Below, piece by piece: positions 1 to 8,272 of a DNA stretch of 64,000 nucleotides. Numbering within the stretch: the first letter of the stretch is position 1; each line of letters begins with the position of its first letter. The notes below the pieces were generated by a model. The model was not told where the DNA came from and ran no database searches. It saw only the letters and a list, made by a program, of their open reading frames with translations. The DNA comes from Pseudomonadota bacterium (GTDB lineage: Bacteria > Pseudomonadota > Alphaproteobacteria > Rhizobiales > Xanthobacteraceae), in the NCBI GenBank assembly GCA_023386885.1, contig JAEWIX010000012.1, positions 1 to 64,000 on the forward strand. The letters are read 5' to 3'. The translations under genes and the position numbers were made by a program.

Positions 1-375
1 GACGCCAGCGGCCGCCGCAAGGTCAAAGGCAACATGGACATCGAACTGGCGGTCGACGCTATGGAACTGGCGGAGCACATCGACCAGATGGTGCTGTTTT
101 CAGGCGACGGCGACTTTCGCTCCCTCGTCGAAGCCATGCAGCGTCGCGGCGTTCGCGTCACGGTCGTCTCCACCATCACCAGCCAGCCTCCCATGATCGC
201 CGATGAGCTTCGCCGTCAGGCGGACGTTTTTACCGACCTGATGGAATTGCAATCAAAGCTGGGACGCGACCCCGCCGAGCGACCCGCGCCGCGCGAGCCG
301 CGCCATCACGCGCCACAGTTCCTCCAACGCAGCACCACCGCCACGCGAAACAATGACGACGATTTCGAGGACTAA
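1..375 (+). CDS. NYN-domain (LabA/DUF88-like) protein, 5' end missing
   Basis: The gene runs in from before the window; the frame is open from base 1, so the methionine at 34 is internal. What remains is the C-terminal half of a NYN (PIN-like nuclease) fold. It shows KVKGNMDIELAVDAMELA followed by VLFSGDGDFRSLVEAMQRRG, the acidic residues and glycine pattern typical of LabA/DUF88 proteins, which are putative metal-dependent RNases. A Pro/Arg-rich and then acidic tail (DDDFED) follows. The next gene starts inside its last 23 bases, so the two are probably co-transcribed. The substrate is unknown. The family call is from memory of motifs and is fairly secure; the RNase activity is inferred from the family. 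Confidence 0.85.
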   Translation, partial: DASGRRKVKGNMDIELAVDAMELAEHIDQMVLFSGDGDFRSLVEAMQRRGVRVTVVSTITSQPPMIADELRRQADVFTDLMELQSKLGRDPAERPAPREPRHHAPQFLQRSTTATRNNDDDFED

Positions 376-1054
376 ATCTGCATCGGTGTCTCGATCATCA
401 TCCGATGCGCGCTTCGGTATCGTCGATCATGCAGACCCCGGCCGCGATTGCCCGCTCTGCCCTCGACTGGTCAATTTCCGTGAGACAATCAGGGCGCGCG
501 AACCCGACTGGTTCAATGCTCCGGTGCGCTCGTTCGGCGATCGCAACGCTGCCCTGCTGATCGTTGGGCTGGCGCCCGGACTCCAAGGTGCGAACCGCAC
601 CGGGCGCCCGTTCACCGGCGACTATGCCGGCGATCTGCTTTATGCAACGCTGATTGCGTTCGGCTTCGCCAAGGGTGTCTACCGAGCGCGCCCCGACGAC
701 GGCCTCACACTGGTCGACTGCCGCATCAGCAATGCGGTGCGTTGCGTCCCACCGCAGAACAAGCCATTGCCGATCGAGATTCGTACCTGCCGACAATTTC
801 TCGACGCGACGCTTGCGGAGATGCCGCGATTACGCGCGATTGTCGCGCTCGGCCGCGTTGCGCACGACACGACCGTCAAGGCGCTTGGTCTTCGCGCCGT
901 GGCCGCACCGTTTTCACACGGCGCCGTGCACGAAGCAGGTCCATTGAAGCTTTACGACAGCTATCACTGCTCGCGTTACAACACCAACACCGGCGTGCTG
1001 ACGCCCGCGATGTTCGAAAACGTATTCGCGAAAGTCCGCAGCGACCTCGGCTGA
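353..1054 (+). CDS. Uracil-DNA glycosylase, family 5 (UDGb-like)
   Basis: Removes uracil, and in this family also other deaminated bases, from DNA in base excision repair. The 233-residue protein has the family 5 motif GLAPGLQGANRTGR (residues 72-85) and a late HCSRYNTNTG motif. Four cysteines, C33-x2-C36 and C131-x14-C146, fit the 4Fe-4S cluster of families 4 and 5. The motif 1 position that is Asn or Glu in other UDG families is not acidic here, as expected for UDGb. The ATG at 353 lies inside the end of the NYN gene; a slightly later start is possible because no good ribosome binding site is visible. It converges with the peroxiredoxin gene nine bases downstream. Confidence 0.88.
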   Translation: MTTISRTKSASVSRSSSDARFGIVDHADPGRDCPLCPRLVNFRETIRAREPDWFNAPVRSFGDRNAALLIVGLAPGLQGANRTGRPFTGDYAGDLLYATLIAFGFAKGVYRARPDDGLTLVDCRISNAVRCVPPQNKPLPIEIRTCRQFLDATLAEMPRLRAIVALGRVAHDTTVKALGLRAVAAPFSHGAVHEAGPLKLYDSYHCSRYNTNTGVLTPAMFENVFAKVRSDLG

Positions 1055-1063
1055 GCTACCGCG

Positions 1064-1645
1064 CTAGCGCGGATTGTTCTTCAGCCACGCCAGCACATCG
1101 CCCGCATTTCGATCCGGCGGAAACACCGGATAGAACACATGCGTGATACGTCCGTCGTCGACGATCAGCGCCAGCCGTTTGATGAGCGTCAGCCCCGCGA
1201 CCTCCATGGTCGGCAGATTGAGCGCACGCGTCAGTTCAAGCCCGTCATCGGACAACACCGGAAACGGCAGATGCAGCCGCTCGGCCATTTCGCTTTGATA
1301 ACCGTTGTCCTGTGTCGACAGGCCGAACACGTGCTGCGCCCCGGCGGCCTTCAGGTCGGAGAACAAATCGCGGAACGAACAGGTCTGCGGTGTGCAGCCC
1401 CGCGCGCCCGGAATCATATCCCAGTCATCGACGATGCTGATCTTGCCGGGCTCGCCAGTCCGCGGATAGCCGAACACCACCGTCCGCCCCGACAACTCCG
1501 CCAGGGTTACTCTGGTCTTGTCGGTGGTAAGCAGACTGACTGGCGGCAACGCCGTCCCGATCAGATGTCGCGCGGCACCGTCGTCCTGCGGCGCGGGAAT
1601 CTTGCTCCAGTCGACGGCCAACAGATCGTTCTGATTCATATCCAT
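1064..1645 (-). CDS. Peroxiredoxin, BCP/PrxQ-like
   Basis: Thiol peroxidase of the AhpC/TSA superfamily, 193 residues. The motif ARGCTPQTCSFRD carries C84 and C89, the C-x4-C spacing of PrxQ/BCP enzymes, in which the first Cys attacks the peroxide and the second resolves it. Thioredoxin-fold landmarks surround it: VVFGYPRTGEPGK before and FGLSTQDNGYQ and LPFPVLSD after. It reduces H2O2 or organic hydroperoxides in the cytosol; no signal peptide is present. It lies just downstream of smpB on the same strand (22 bases apart), so they may share a transcript. The physiological reductant cannot be told from sequence. Confidence 0.87.
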   Translation of the reverse strand: MDMNQNDLLAVDWSKIPAPQDDGAARHLIGTALPPVSLLTTDKTRVTLAELSGRTVVFGYPRTGEPGKISIVDDWDMIPGARGCTPQTCSFRDLFSDLKAAGAQHVFGLSTQDNGYQSEMAERLHLPFPVLSDDGLELTRALNLPTMEVAGLTLIKRLALIVDDGRITHVFYPVFPPDRNAGDVLAWLKNNPR

Positions 1646-1667
1646 CGATCCTTCCGAAAGCGGCGCG

Positions 1668-2141
1668 TTATCCCCTCGCCCGCATCAAGCGGCCCTTCTC
1701 GCGAGTCCAGTCGCGCTTCTTCTCGGTTTCGCGCTTGTCGTGCAGCTTCTTGCCCTTGGCGAGCCCGAGCAGAAGTTTGGCGCGCCCCCGCTCGTTGAAA
1801 TAGAGCTTGAGCGGGATCAGCGTCATGCCGTTGCGCTCCACTGCACCGGCCAGCTTGTTGATCTCCTTCTTGTGGAGCAACAGCTTGCGTGGCCGCTTCG
1901 GCTCATGATTGAAGCGATTGGCCTGCAGATACTCGGGAATGTTGGCGTTGATCAGCCAGATCTCGCCGCCCTTGGGATCGGCATAGGACTCCGCGATCGT
2001 GGTCTTGCCGTTGCGGATCGACTTGACCTCGGTCCCGGTCAACGAAATGCCCGCCTCGACCGTGTCCTCGATCGCATAGTTGAAGCGCGCCTTGCGATTT
2101 TCCGCAACCACCTTGATGGCGCGCTCGTTCTTCTCCGCCAT
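1668..2141 (-). CDS. smpB: SsrA-binding protein SmpB
   Basis: Binds tmRNA and carries it to stalled ribosomes for trans-translation. Its 157 residues match the usual SmpB length. Hallmarks are KVVAENRKARFNY at the N-terminus, the GISLTGTEVKSIRNGK core and the basic C-terminal tail KKLHDKRETEKKRDW that becomes helical in the mRNA channel. The tmRNA gene itself is not in this window. ClpA and ClpS, which act on tagged or N-degron proteins, lie about 52 kb away. Confidence 0.97.
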   Translation of the reverse strand: MAEKNERAIKVVAENRKARFNYAIEDTVEAGISLTGTEVKSIRNGKTTIAESYADPKGGEIWLINANIPEYLQANRFNHEPKRPRKLLLHKKEINKLAGAVERNGMTLIPLKLYFNERGRAKLLLGLAKGKKLHDKRETEKKRDWTREKGRLMRARG

Positions 2142-2204
2142 GTGTTCAAGCCCCTTTGGGCGCTGCCCTTAACAGACGACAGCGCCCGCCGTGGACGCCT
2201 CGTT

Positions 2205-2621
2205 TCAGCTCTTCTTCAGCAGGTCACGAATTTCGGTCAGCAACTTGACCTCATCGGACGGTTCAGCCGGCGCTTCCGGTGTGGCCGGCTGCTTCTTCTT
2301 CAGCGAATTCATCAGTCGCACCACAATGAACAAAACCCAAGCGATGATGATAAAATTCAGCGTCAGCGTGAGGAAGTTACCCCAAGCCAGCACCGCGCCC
2401 TGCTTCTTCGCGTCAGCGAGGTTGCCGGCGGTGACTTGCGACGACAGCCCGGTGAAGTAGTTCGAGAAATCTAGACCGCCGGTGACTGCACCAATGATCG
2501 GCATGATGATATCGGCAACCATCGAGTTGACGATCGCGCCGAACGCCGCGCCGATGATCACGGCAACGGCAAGATCGACGACGTTGCCCTTCATGGCAAA
2601 TTCGCGGAATTCCTTGAGCAT
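2205..2621 (-). CDS. mscL: Large-conductance mechanosensitive channel MscL
   Basis: Homopentameric inner-membrane channel that opens under hypo-osmotic shock. The protein is 138 residues, starting MLKEFREFAMKGNVVDLAVA, with TM1 at about 16-44 (VIIGAAFGAIVNSMVADII), a periplasmic loop, TM2 at about 75-100 (FIIIAWVLFIVVRLMN) and a charged C-terminal bundle helix. The start at 2621 is chosen because AAGGAG lies seven bases upstream; a 16-residue N-terminal extension is open but does not look like MscL. It is followed by smpB on the same strand. Confidence 0.96.
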   Translation of the reverse strand: MLKEFREFAMKGNVVDLAVAVIIGAAFGAIVNSMVADIIMPIIGAVTGGLDFSNYFTGLSSQVTAGNLADAKKQGAVLAWGNFLTLTLNFIIIAWVLFIVVRLMNSLKKKQPATPEAPAEPSDEVKLLTEIRDLLKKS

Positions 2622-2686
2622 CCCAAACTCCTTTTCAGCCCCGTGTTGATATGTAACGACAACAATCAACGCTTACAAAGACGCAC

Positions 2687-3577
2687 TCAATTGATCAGCC
2701 CGGCATGGATCATGGCTTTACGCACCGCCGCCCGTGTCGGCTCCGAAACGGGAACCATCGGCAATCGCAATGTCTCCTCCATCTTCCCCAACAGCGACAG
2801 CGCGTACTTGATCGGCGCCGGATTCGACTCCATGAAAAGATCCGTATGCAGCGGCATCAGCTTGTCATGAATCGCCAGCGCGGCGACGGTATCACCGCGC
2901 TGCCACGCCTGATGAAATTCAGAGCAGAGCCGCGGCGCGACGTTGGATGTCACCGAGATGCAGCCATGGCCGCCATGGGCCATATAGCCGAGGATCGTGG
3001 CGTCCTCGCCCGATAGCTGATTGAAATCACCGCCCATCGCCGCGCGCTGTTGCGAGACGCGAACCATGCTTGCGGTCGCATCCTTCACGCCCGCGATGTT
3101 GGGGAGTTGCGACAGGCGCGTCATGGTCTCGACCGACATGTCGATCACCGAGCGGCCCGGAATGTTGTAGATGAAGATCGGAATCCCGATCGCGTCGTTG
3201 ATCGCCTTGAAGTGCTGATAGAGCCCTTCCTGGGTCGGCTTGTTGTAGTACGGCGTCACCACCAGCACCGCATCGGCGCCGGCACCTTCGGCATGCTCGG
3301 AAAGTTCGATCGCCTCGCGGGTCGAATTCGATCCCGCACCGGCCATCACCGGCACGCGTCCCTTGGCCTGATCGATGCACCACTCGACGATCCGCTTGTG
3401 CTCGTCATGACTGACGGTGGGGCTTTCACCGGTGGTGCCGACCGGCACCAGCCCGTTGGTGCCTTCGGCGATTTGCCAGTCGACGAAGTCACGGAAACCG
3501 TCTTCGTCCACCGAACCGTTTTTGAACGGCGTCACCAAGGCGGTAAACGACCCCCGGAATTTCGTCTTGGCTGCCAT
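2687..3577 (-). CDS. dapA: 4-hydroxy-tetrahydrodipicolinate synthase
   Basis: Condenses pyruvate with aspartate semialdehyde, the first committed step of lysine and diaminopimelate synthesis. The 296-residue TIM barrel shows GSFTALVTPFKNG, the GTTGESPT loop, the catalytic Tyr in IYNIPGRS and the Schiff-base Lys in GVKDATASM. The start at 3577 is preferred: GGAGA sits six bases upstream, whereas the ATG at 3583 overlaps that site too closely. It diverges from the slt gene, with about 420 bases between them. Confidence 0.96.
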   Translation of the reverse strand: MAAKTKFRGSFTALVTPFKNGSVDEDGFRDFVDWQIAEGTNGLVPVGTTGESPTVSHDEHKRIVEWCIDQAKGRVPVMAGAGSNSTREAIELSEHAEGAGADAVLVVTPYYNKPTQEGLYQHFKAINDAIGIPIFIYNIPGRSVIDMSVETMTRLSQLPNIAGVKDATASMVRVSQQRAAMGGDFNQLSGEDATILGYMAHGGHGCISVTSNVAPRLCSEFHQAWQRGDTVAALAIHDKLMPLHTDLFMESNPAPIKYALSLLGKMEETLRLPMVPVSEPTRAAVRKAMIHAGLIN

Positions 3578-3998
3578 CGTCATTCTCCAACAAACGCCGC
3601 GGCAACGCCGCTCGCACGTCCTTCTAATTTATCGACTTTCTAGCTGGTCCGCCGCCGCGACAAAAGGGCTCGCCCATGTCGTCAACACGGCGTTTGTGTC
3701 CGGTTCCGTGACGAGATTGCGTTCCTCTACCTCCGGCCATCGGTCGATGAAAATCCCGGTTCCGCCACAAACTACAATAAATTCATATGTTTGCGCTGTC
3801 CATCGGAAGCATCGCCAGCGGAAGCGCGGTGGAGGGGAGAACGGGCGCACGTGTTGGATGATGCCCTGGCGGCCGCGAAATCGCCCGGCTTTGGCTGCAG
3901 ACATGAAATGCTTAACACATTTGATGTTCTGTTCTCAAAATCAGAGACAATTTCCCCGGCGGGCATGTCGGGATTGATTCGAGCGAAGGAACGCCGTG
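3578..3998. other. Divergent dapA/slt intergenic region
   Basis: About 420 bases between two divergent genes. I see only short overlapping open frames without ribosome binding sites. The only clear signal is AAGGA at 3986-3990, eight bases before the slt ATG. Promoters for both genes must lie here, but I cannot place them with confidence. Confidence 0.5.
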
Positions 3999-6404
3999 AT
4001 GACGTTTGCCCGAGCATCGGCATGGCGATGGAAAGTATTGATGGCGACCGTCGGGTCGCTGGCGCTGATGATCGGTGCGCAGGCCGCACCCGAAAGCACC
4101 ACGGCGAAACCCCACGCCGCCAAAACATCCACATCCAAGAACGCTGGATCCAAGAGCGCGGCGTCCAAGACCCCTGCTCCCAAGAAGCCGGAGTCCAAGG
4201 CCACGGCGGCGAAGTCGCACGCTGAAAAGTCGCACGCCGAGAAGGCACATGGGTCCAAAACCCAGTCCTCCAAGACGCAATCCAAGGACAAATCGAAAGA
4301 TCATCCGAGCAAGTCTCATTCGACCAAAACTCATTCGACAAAGAGCCATTCGACGAAATCGGCCACCAAGAAACCGGCATCCGCCAAATCGCATTCCGCC
4401 CCCGCCAGCGCGACACTGCAGGCGCCGGCGCATCGGCAACCGGCGCCGCGCGTCGAGCGCAGACCGAGCCTGCCTTCAGTGGTCGCCGCAACGTCGTCCA
4501 CTTCGCAGGCCGATCTCGGCGCGTTGCAGAATGTGGTCGATCTGGTTCGCAGGGGAAAGCAGACCGAAGCGACGCAGGCCGAGGCTGCAATCAGCGATCC
4601 GGTGGCGCGCAAACTCGCCGAATGGATCATCCTGCGCAGCGGCGACAATGGCGCCAGCGTCGAGCGCTACCGCGCCTTCATTGCCGCCAATCCCGGCTGG
4701 CCCTCTCAGACTTTCATGCGTCGCCGCGCCGAAGCAGCGCTGTGGGACGATCGCCGCGACGATGCCACAGTGTTGGCCTGGTTTCAGAACGAAACCCCGC
4801 TCTCCTATAAGGGCAAACTGGTGCTAGCCCGCGCGCTGCTCGGACGTGGCGACCGCGCTACCGCCGAACGTCTTGTGCGCGACGCTTGGCTCGATGAGAA
4901 CATGCCCGCCAGCATTGAATCCGTCGTGCTGGATCAGCTTGGCGCGCTGTTGAGACCCGCTGACCACAAAGCGCGGATGGATGCGCTGCTTTATGACGAC
5001 GCGAACGAAGCGGCATTGCGCGCGGCGCATCGCCTCGGCAGCGATCAGGTGGCGCTTGCACGAGCCCGCATCGCCGTCTCGAAACGCGCATCGAACGCGA
5101 AAGCGCTGCTCGATGACGTCCCACACAGCCTGCACGGTGATGCCGGTTACATCTTCAGCAAGATTCAATGGCTGCGGCGACAGGATCGGATCGCGGAAGC
5201 CGGGCGCTTGATGCTGAGCGCACCGCGCGACCCCGCCCGCCTCTACGACCTCGACGAATGGTGGATCGAGCGCCGCGTGCTGGCCCGCGAACTGCTCGAC
5301 GCCGGCGATAATCGTACCGCTTATCTGGTGGCGCGCGACGCCGCGTTGCCGACCAAGAACGTCTATAAGACGCAGAAGGAATTCACTGCCGGCTGGATCG
5401 CGCTGCGTTTCCTGAAGGATCCAGCGACCGCCACCCAACATTTCGCGCGTATCGCAGAGCGCAGCGAGAACCCGACGGCGCTGGCGCGCGCCGGCTACTG
5501 GCTCGGCCGCGCCGCCGAAGCCTCCGGCCGCACGCAGGATGCACGCGCGGCGTATCAATCCGCCGCCGCCCATTCCACCAGTTACTACGGCCAGTTGGCC
5601 CGCGCCAAACTCGGCCTGCCGCAGATCGAGATTCATCGTGCGCCGGGCAGCGGCCTGCGTGGCATCGAGCGGTTCGAGATCGTTCGCGCGGTGCAACTGC
5701 TCTACGCGCTGAATGAACGCGAACTGGCGGTCCCGATTCTCGCCGACATGGGCGACAACGCCGGAGCCGATGTTCTTGCGGGACTTGGCGAACTCGCCTC
5801 GCGTAACAACGACGCGCGCGGCATGCTGCAACTCGGCAAGGCGGCGCTCAATCGCGGGCTGCCCTTCGATGTCTACGCTTATCCGTCCACGGGTCTGCCG
5901 CACTACCGGCCGATCGGCCCGGAAGTCGACCCCAGCGTGGTGTTCGCCATCGCGCGGCAGGAAAGCGGCTTCAATCCGAAAGTCGTTTCGCCGGCGCAGG
6001 CTTATGGCCTGATGCAAGTGACACCGGCCGCCGCCAAGTACGTCACCCGGAAATACGGCGCGACCTACGACCTCGGCCGATTGAAGAACGATTCGGTCTA
6101 CAACACCACGCTTGGCGCGGCCGAACTCGGCGGCCTGCTGGCTGACTATCGCGGCTCCTACATCATGAGCTTCGCGGCCTATAACGCGGGGCGTGGCAGC
6201 CTGAGGAAGTGGGTGGCGCGCTACGGCGACCCGCGCGATCCGAATGTCGACGCAGTCGACTGGGTGGAGCGGATTCCGTTCTCGGAGACCCGCAACTACG
6301 TGCAGCGGATCATGGAGAACCTCCAGGTCTATCGCGCGCGGTTCGGCGGAGGTTCGCGTTTGCAGATCGAAGCCGACCTGCATCGCGGCGCCAGCGTGCA
6401 ATAG
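3999..6404 (+). CDS. Soluble lytic murein transglycosylase with Lys/Ser-rich N-terminus
   Basis: Cleaves the MurNAc-GlcNAc bond of peptidoglycan to give 1,6-anhydro ends, in the periplasm. The 801-residue protein has a signal peptide (about 1-30, ending GAQA), then a low-complexity Lys/Ser/Thr/His/Ala-rich stretch at about 35-130 with repeats such as THSTKSHSTKS. A long superhelical U-domain follows, and an SLT domain at about 640-790. The catalytic Glu is E655 in IARQESGFNP, followed by AYGLMQVTP and AAYNAGRGS. GTG at 3996 directly precedes ATG at 3999; the AAGGA spacing favours the ATG. The basic repeat region is unusual for Slt and may bind the wall or anionic polymers; that is inference. 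Confidence 0.93.
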   Translation: MTFARASAWRWKVLMATVGSLALMIGAQAAPESTTAKPHAAKTSTSKNAGSKSAASKTPAPKKPESKATAAKSHAEKSHAEKAHGSKTQSSKTQSKDKSKDHPSKSHSTKTHSTKSHSTKSATKKPASAKSHSAPASATLQAPAHRQPAPRVERRPSLPSVVAATSSTSQADLGALQNVVDLVRRGKQTEATQAEAAISDPVARKLAEWIILRSGDNGASVERYRAFIAANPGWPSQTFMRRRAEAALWDDRRDDATVLAWFQNETPLSYKGKLVLARALLGRGDRATAERLVRDAWLDENMPASIESVVLDQLGALLRPADHKARMDALLYDDANEAALRAAHRLGSDQVALARARIAVSKRASNAKALLDDVPHSLHGDAGYIFSKIQWLRRQDRIAEAGRLMLSAPRDPARLYDLDEWWIERRVLARELLDAGDNRTAYLVARDAALPTKNVYKTQKEFTAGWIALRFLKDPATATQHFARIAERSENPTALARAGYWLGRAAEASGRTQDARAAYQSAAAHSTSYYGQLARAKLGLPQIEIHRAPGSGLRGIERFEIVRAVQLLYALNERELAVPILADMGDNAGADVLAGLGELASRNNDARGMLQLGKAALNRGLPFDVYAYPSTGLPHYRPIGPEVDPSVVFAIARQESGFNPKVVSPAQAYGLMQVTPAAAKYVTRKYGATYDLGRLKNDSVYNTTLGAAELGGLLADYRGSYIMSFAAYNAGRGSLRKWVARYGDPRDPNVDAVDWVERIPFSETRNYVQRIMENLQVYRARFGGGSRLQIEADLHRGASVQ

Positions 6405-6606
6405 CGACGGCTGGCATCCTATTCCAAATGCAAGCGGCGGAGCCGGCTATCCTGTGCGAGCACCCTGATCTGGTATGATTGGCATCAGTGGTGTTACTTT
6501 GATCGAAACTTAGATTGATGCGTTTTCATCACGCGGTCCGGATTCCGCTTCGCTCGAAAACGCTCCAGCCGCGGAGCCGAATGTGACCTCTCCCGACCCC
6601 TCCCCC

Positions 6607-7299
6607 ATGACTTTGACATTCCGATGCCCGAAGGAGCTAGAGGGAGTTCTGCCGCGGCCAATGCCGGCCGCACTCGGCGTACCGGCATGGCTCAAGACAA
6701 TGCCGCAGCAGGCATTCAATGCCCTTAATGGCGGCACCACCGACACCGTGAAACGCTGTCCTCCGTTCGTCGACGCCATGACGTCGGGCTTCCTCATTCC
6801 ACTGATCTGCGATCTCAAAGTCGAGAACGGCGAATTCACCTGGGACAACGACATCGCGCCGGGCGGCGAACTCAACTTCGTGCGCTCACCGCTCGGCCTC
6901 CACGACGCCAGCCAGGTCACGGGTACACCGCTGTTCGAAGCTGACCGCTTCATGGTGAAGTTTCACAATCTCTGGACGATCGAAGCGCCGGAAGGCTATG
7001 CGCTGTTGTTCACGCATCCCGCCAACCGCTTCGACCTACCCTTCACAACCCTCACCGGGCTGGTCGACAGCGATCGCTACTACGACAACTGGATTCATTT
7101 TCCGGCGCACTGGCACGATGTGAATTTCAGCGGCGTCCTGCCGAAGGGGACGCCGATCGCGCAATGCATGCCGGTGAAACGTGACAAGTGGGAGATGCAC
7201 ACAGCCGCCTTCACAACAGAAGAATCACAGCGGCTGCATGATCTCACCACCACGATGTACAGCGAGACAGGTATCTATCGGCGGCAGTTCCGGGCGTAA
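6607..7299 (+). CDS. Conserved protein of unknown function
   Basis: A 230-residue soluble protein I do not firmly recognise. It has no signal peptide or membrane segment and is rich in aromatic and Pro residues. Recognisable patches are GFLIPLICDLKVENGEFTW, LWTIEAPEGYALLFTHPANR and GTPIAQCMPVKRDKWEM. These resemble a family of about 230-residue bacterial proteins of unknown function that I have seen beside biosynthesis or modification genes; this is weak memory. GTG at 6583 would give eight extra residues. It stands alone, convergent with the TPR gene. Confidence 0.72.
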   Translation: MTLTFRCPKELEGVLPRPMPAALGVPAWLKTMPQQAFNALNGGTTDTVKRCPPFVDAMTSGFLIPLICDLKVENGEFTWDNDIAPGGELNFVRSPLGLHDASQVTGTPLFEADRFMVKFHNLWTIEAPEGYALLFTHPANRFDLPFTTLTGLVDSDRYYDNWIHFPAHWHDVNFSGVLPKGTPIAQCMPVKRDKWEMHTAAFTTEESQRLHDLTTTMYSETGIYRRQFRA

Positions 7300-7306
7300 G
7301 CACGCA

Positions 7307-8173
7307 TCACTTTTTATCGACCTGCAGAAATTTCGCCGCATCGCTCGGCCGTAGAAAGAAACGACCATGGGACGCGGACGCCAGTGCCGTGATCGTTGGT
7401 CCCACCATCTGGGGACCGCCCCGCGCCGCCAGACGGAGGCTCGCTTCGCCCGCATCGCGCTCCCCCATCTCCAGAAGGCAAGCGCCAAGGCTGCTGCGCG
7501 TAACCGCATCGTCAGGCTGCAAAGCGAGAGCCCGACGAAACAGATCGGCGGCGACAGAATATTCGCCATCTTGCGCCATGACCCTCGCCAGTGCGGCCAA
7601 AACATCGTGCCGCTGCGGCGCATCGGCAACTGCACGCTGCAACATCGTGCGGGCGCTGGCGCGATCGTTGTGCTTGATGTGCACAAAGGCCAGTGCCACA
7701 CGCAGATCAACCGCATCGGGTGCCGCTTCCAGCCCGCGCTCGAGCACGGCCATCGCCTCGCTGTGCCGCCCGGCACGCGCTAACTGATTACTGTACTCTA
7801 GAAACGCCGGCACAAATGGCGGCCGCCGGGCCGCGGTCCGCTGCAACCGATCCAACGCGGCGTCAGTGCGGTGCGCCGCCGCCAAGGCGCCCGCGAGTTC
7901 GGTTTCAATCGCAGGATCGTCACTGCGCCGCGCAGCTCGCTCCAGCGGAACGATCGCCTCGTCCGCGCGATTTTGCATCAATAGCGCGCGTCCGAGAATC
8001 TGGGCCGCGAGAATGTTGCCGCGATCGGCCTTCAGCACGCCTGTCGCAACGCGCTCCGCTTCATCGGCGCGCTGCATCCGCAATGCCAAGATGGCCCCCT
8101 CAAGTGACTGTTGAACCAGCCTCGACTGGCCACCGGCTGCGCGATTTGGTGAGTGCTTTGACATTCGATGCAA
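7307..8173 (-). CDS. Tetratricopeptide repeat protein
   Basis: The 288-residue protein is built almost wholly of TPR-like helix pairs, for example GAILALRMQRADEAERVA, ALLMQNRADEAIVPLERAA, QLARAGRHSEAMAVLERGL and YSVAADLFRRALALQPDD. No signal peptide or other domain is seen, so it is probably a cytosolic scaffold with an unknown partner. A second in-frame ATG lies at 8164. It follows the porin gene on the same strand but is separated from it by a strong terminator, so it is probably transcribed separately. Confidence 0.8.
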   Translation of the reverse strand: MHRMSKHSPNRAAGGQSRLVQQSLEGAILALRMQRADEAERVATGVLKADRGNILAAQILGRALLMQNRADEAIVPLERAARRSDDPAIETELAGALAAAHRTDAALDRLQRTAARRPPFVPAFLEYSNQLARAGRHSEAMAVLERGLEAAPDAVDLRVALAFVHIKHNDRASARTMLQRAVADAPQRHDVLAALARVMAQDGEYSVAADLFRRALALQPDDAVTRSSLGACLLEMGERDAGEASLRLAARGGPQMVGPTITALASASHGRFFLRPSDAAKFLQVDKK

Positions 8174-8205
8174 TCATAAACCATCACATGATGGACTATC
8201 ACAAG

Positions 8206-8234
8206 CAAAAACCCCCGGCATTTCTGCCGGGGGT
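8206..8234 (-). terminator. Rho-independent terminator of the porin gene
   Basis: A perfect 10-base stem, ACCCCCGGCA with TGCCGGGGGT, around a four-base loop spans 8211-8234. On the minus strand it is followed by a T-run (bases 8206-8210). It begins about 40 bases past the porin stop codon. Confidence 0.9.
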
Positions 8235-8272
8235 CTCTGTTTCAGATCGTAGTCGCCGTGAGGCGATAACGA

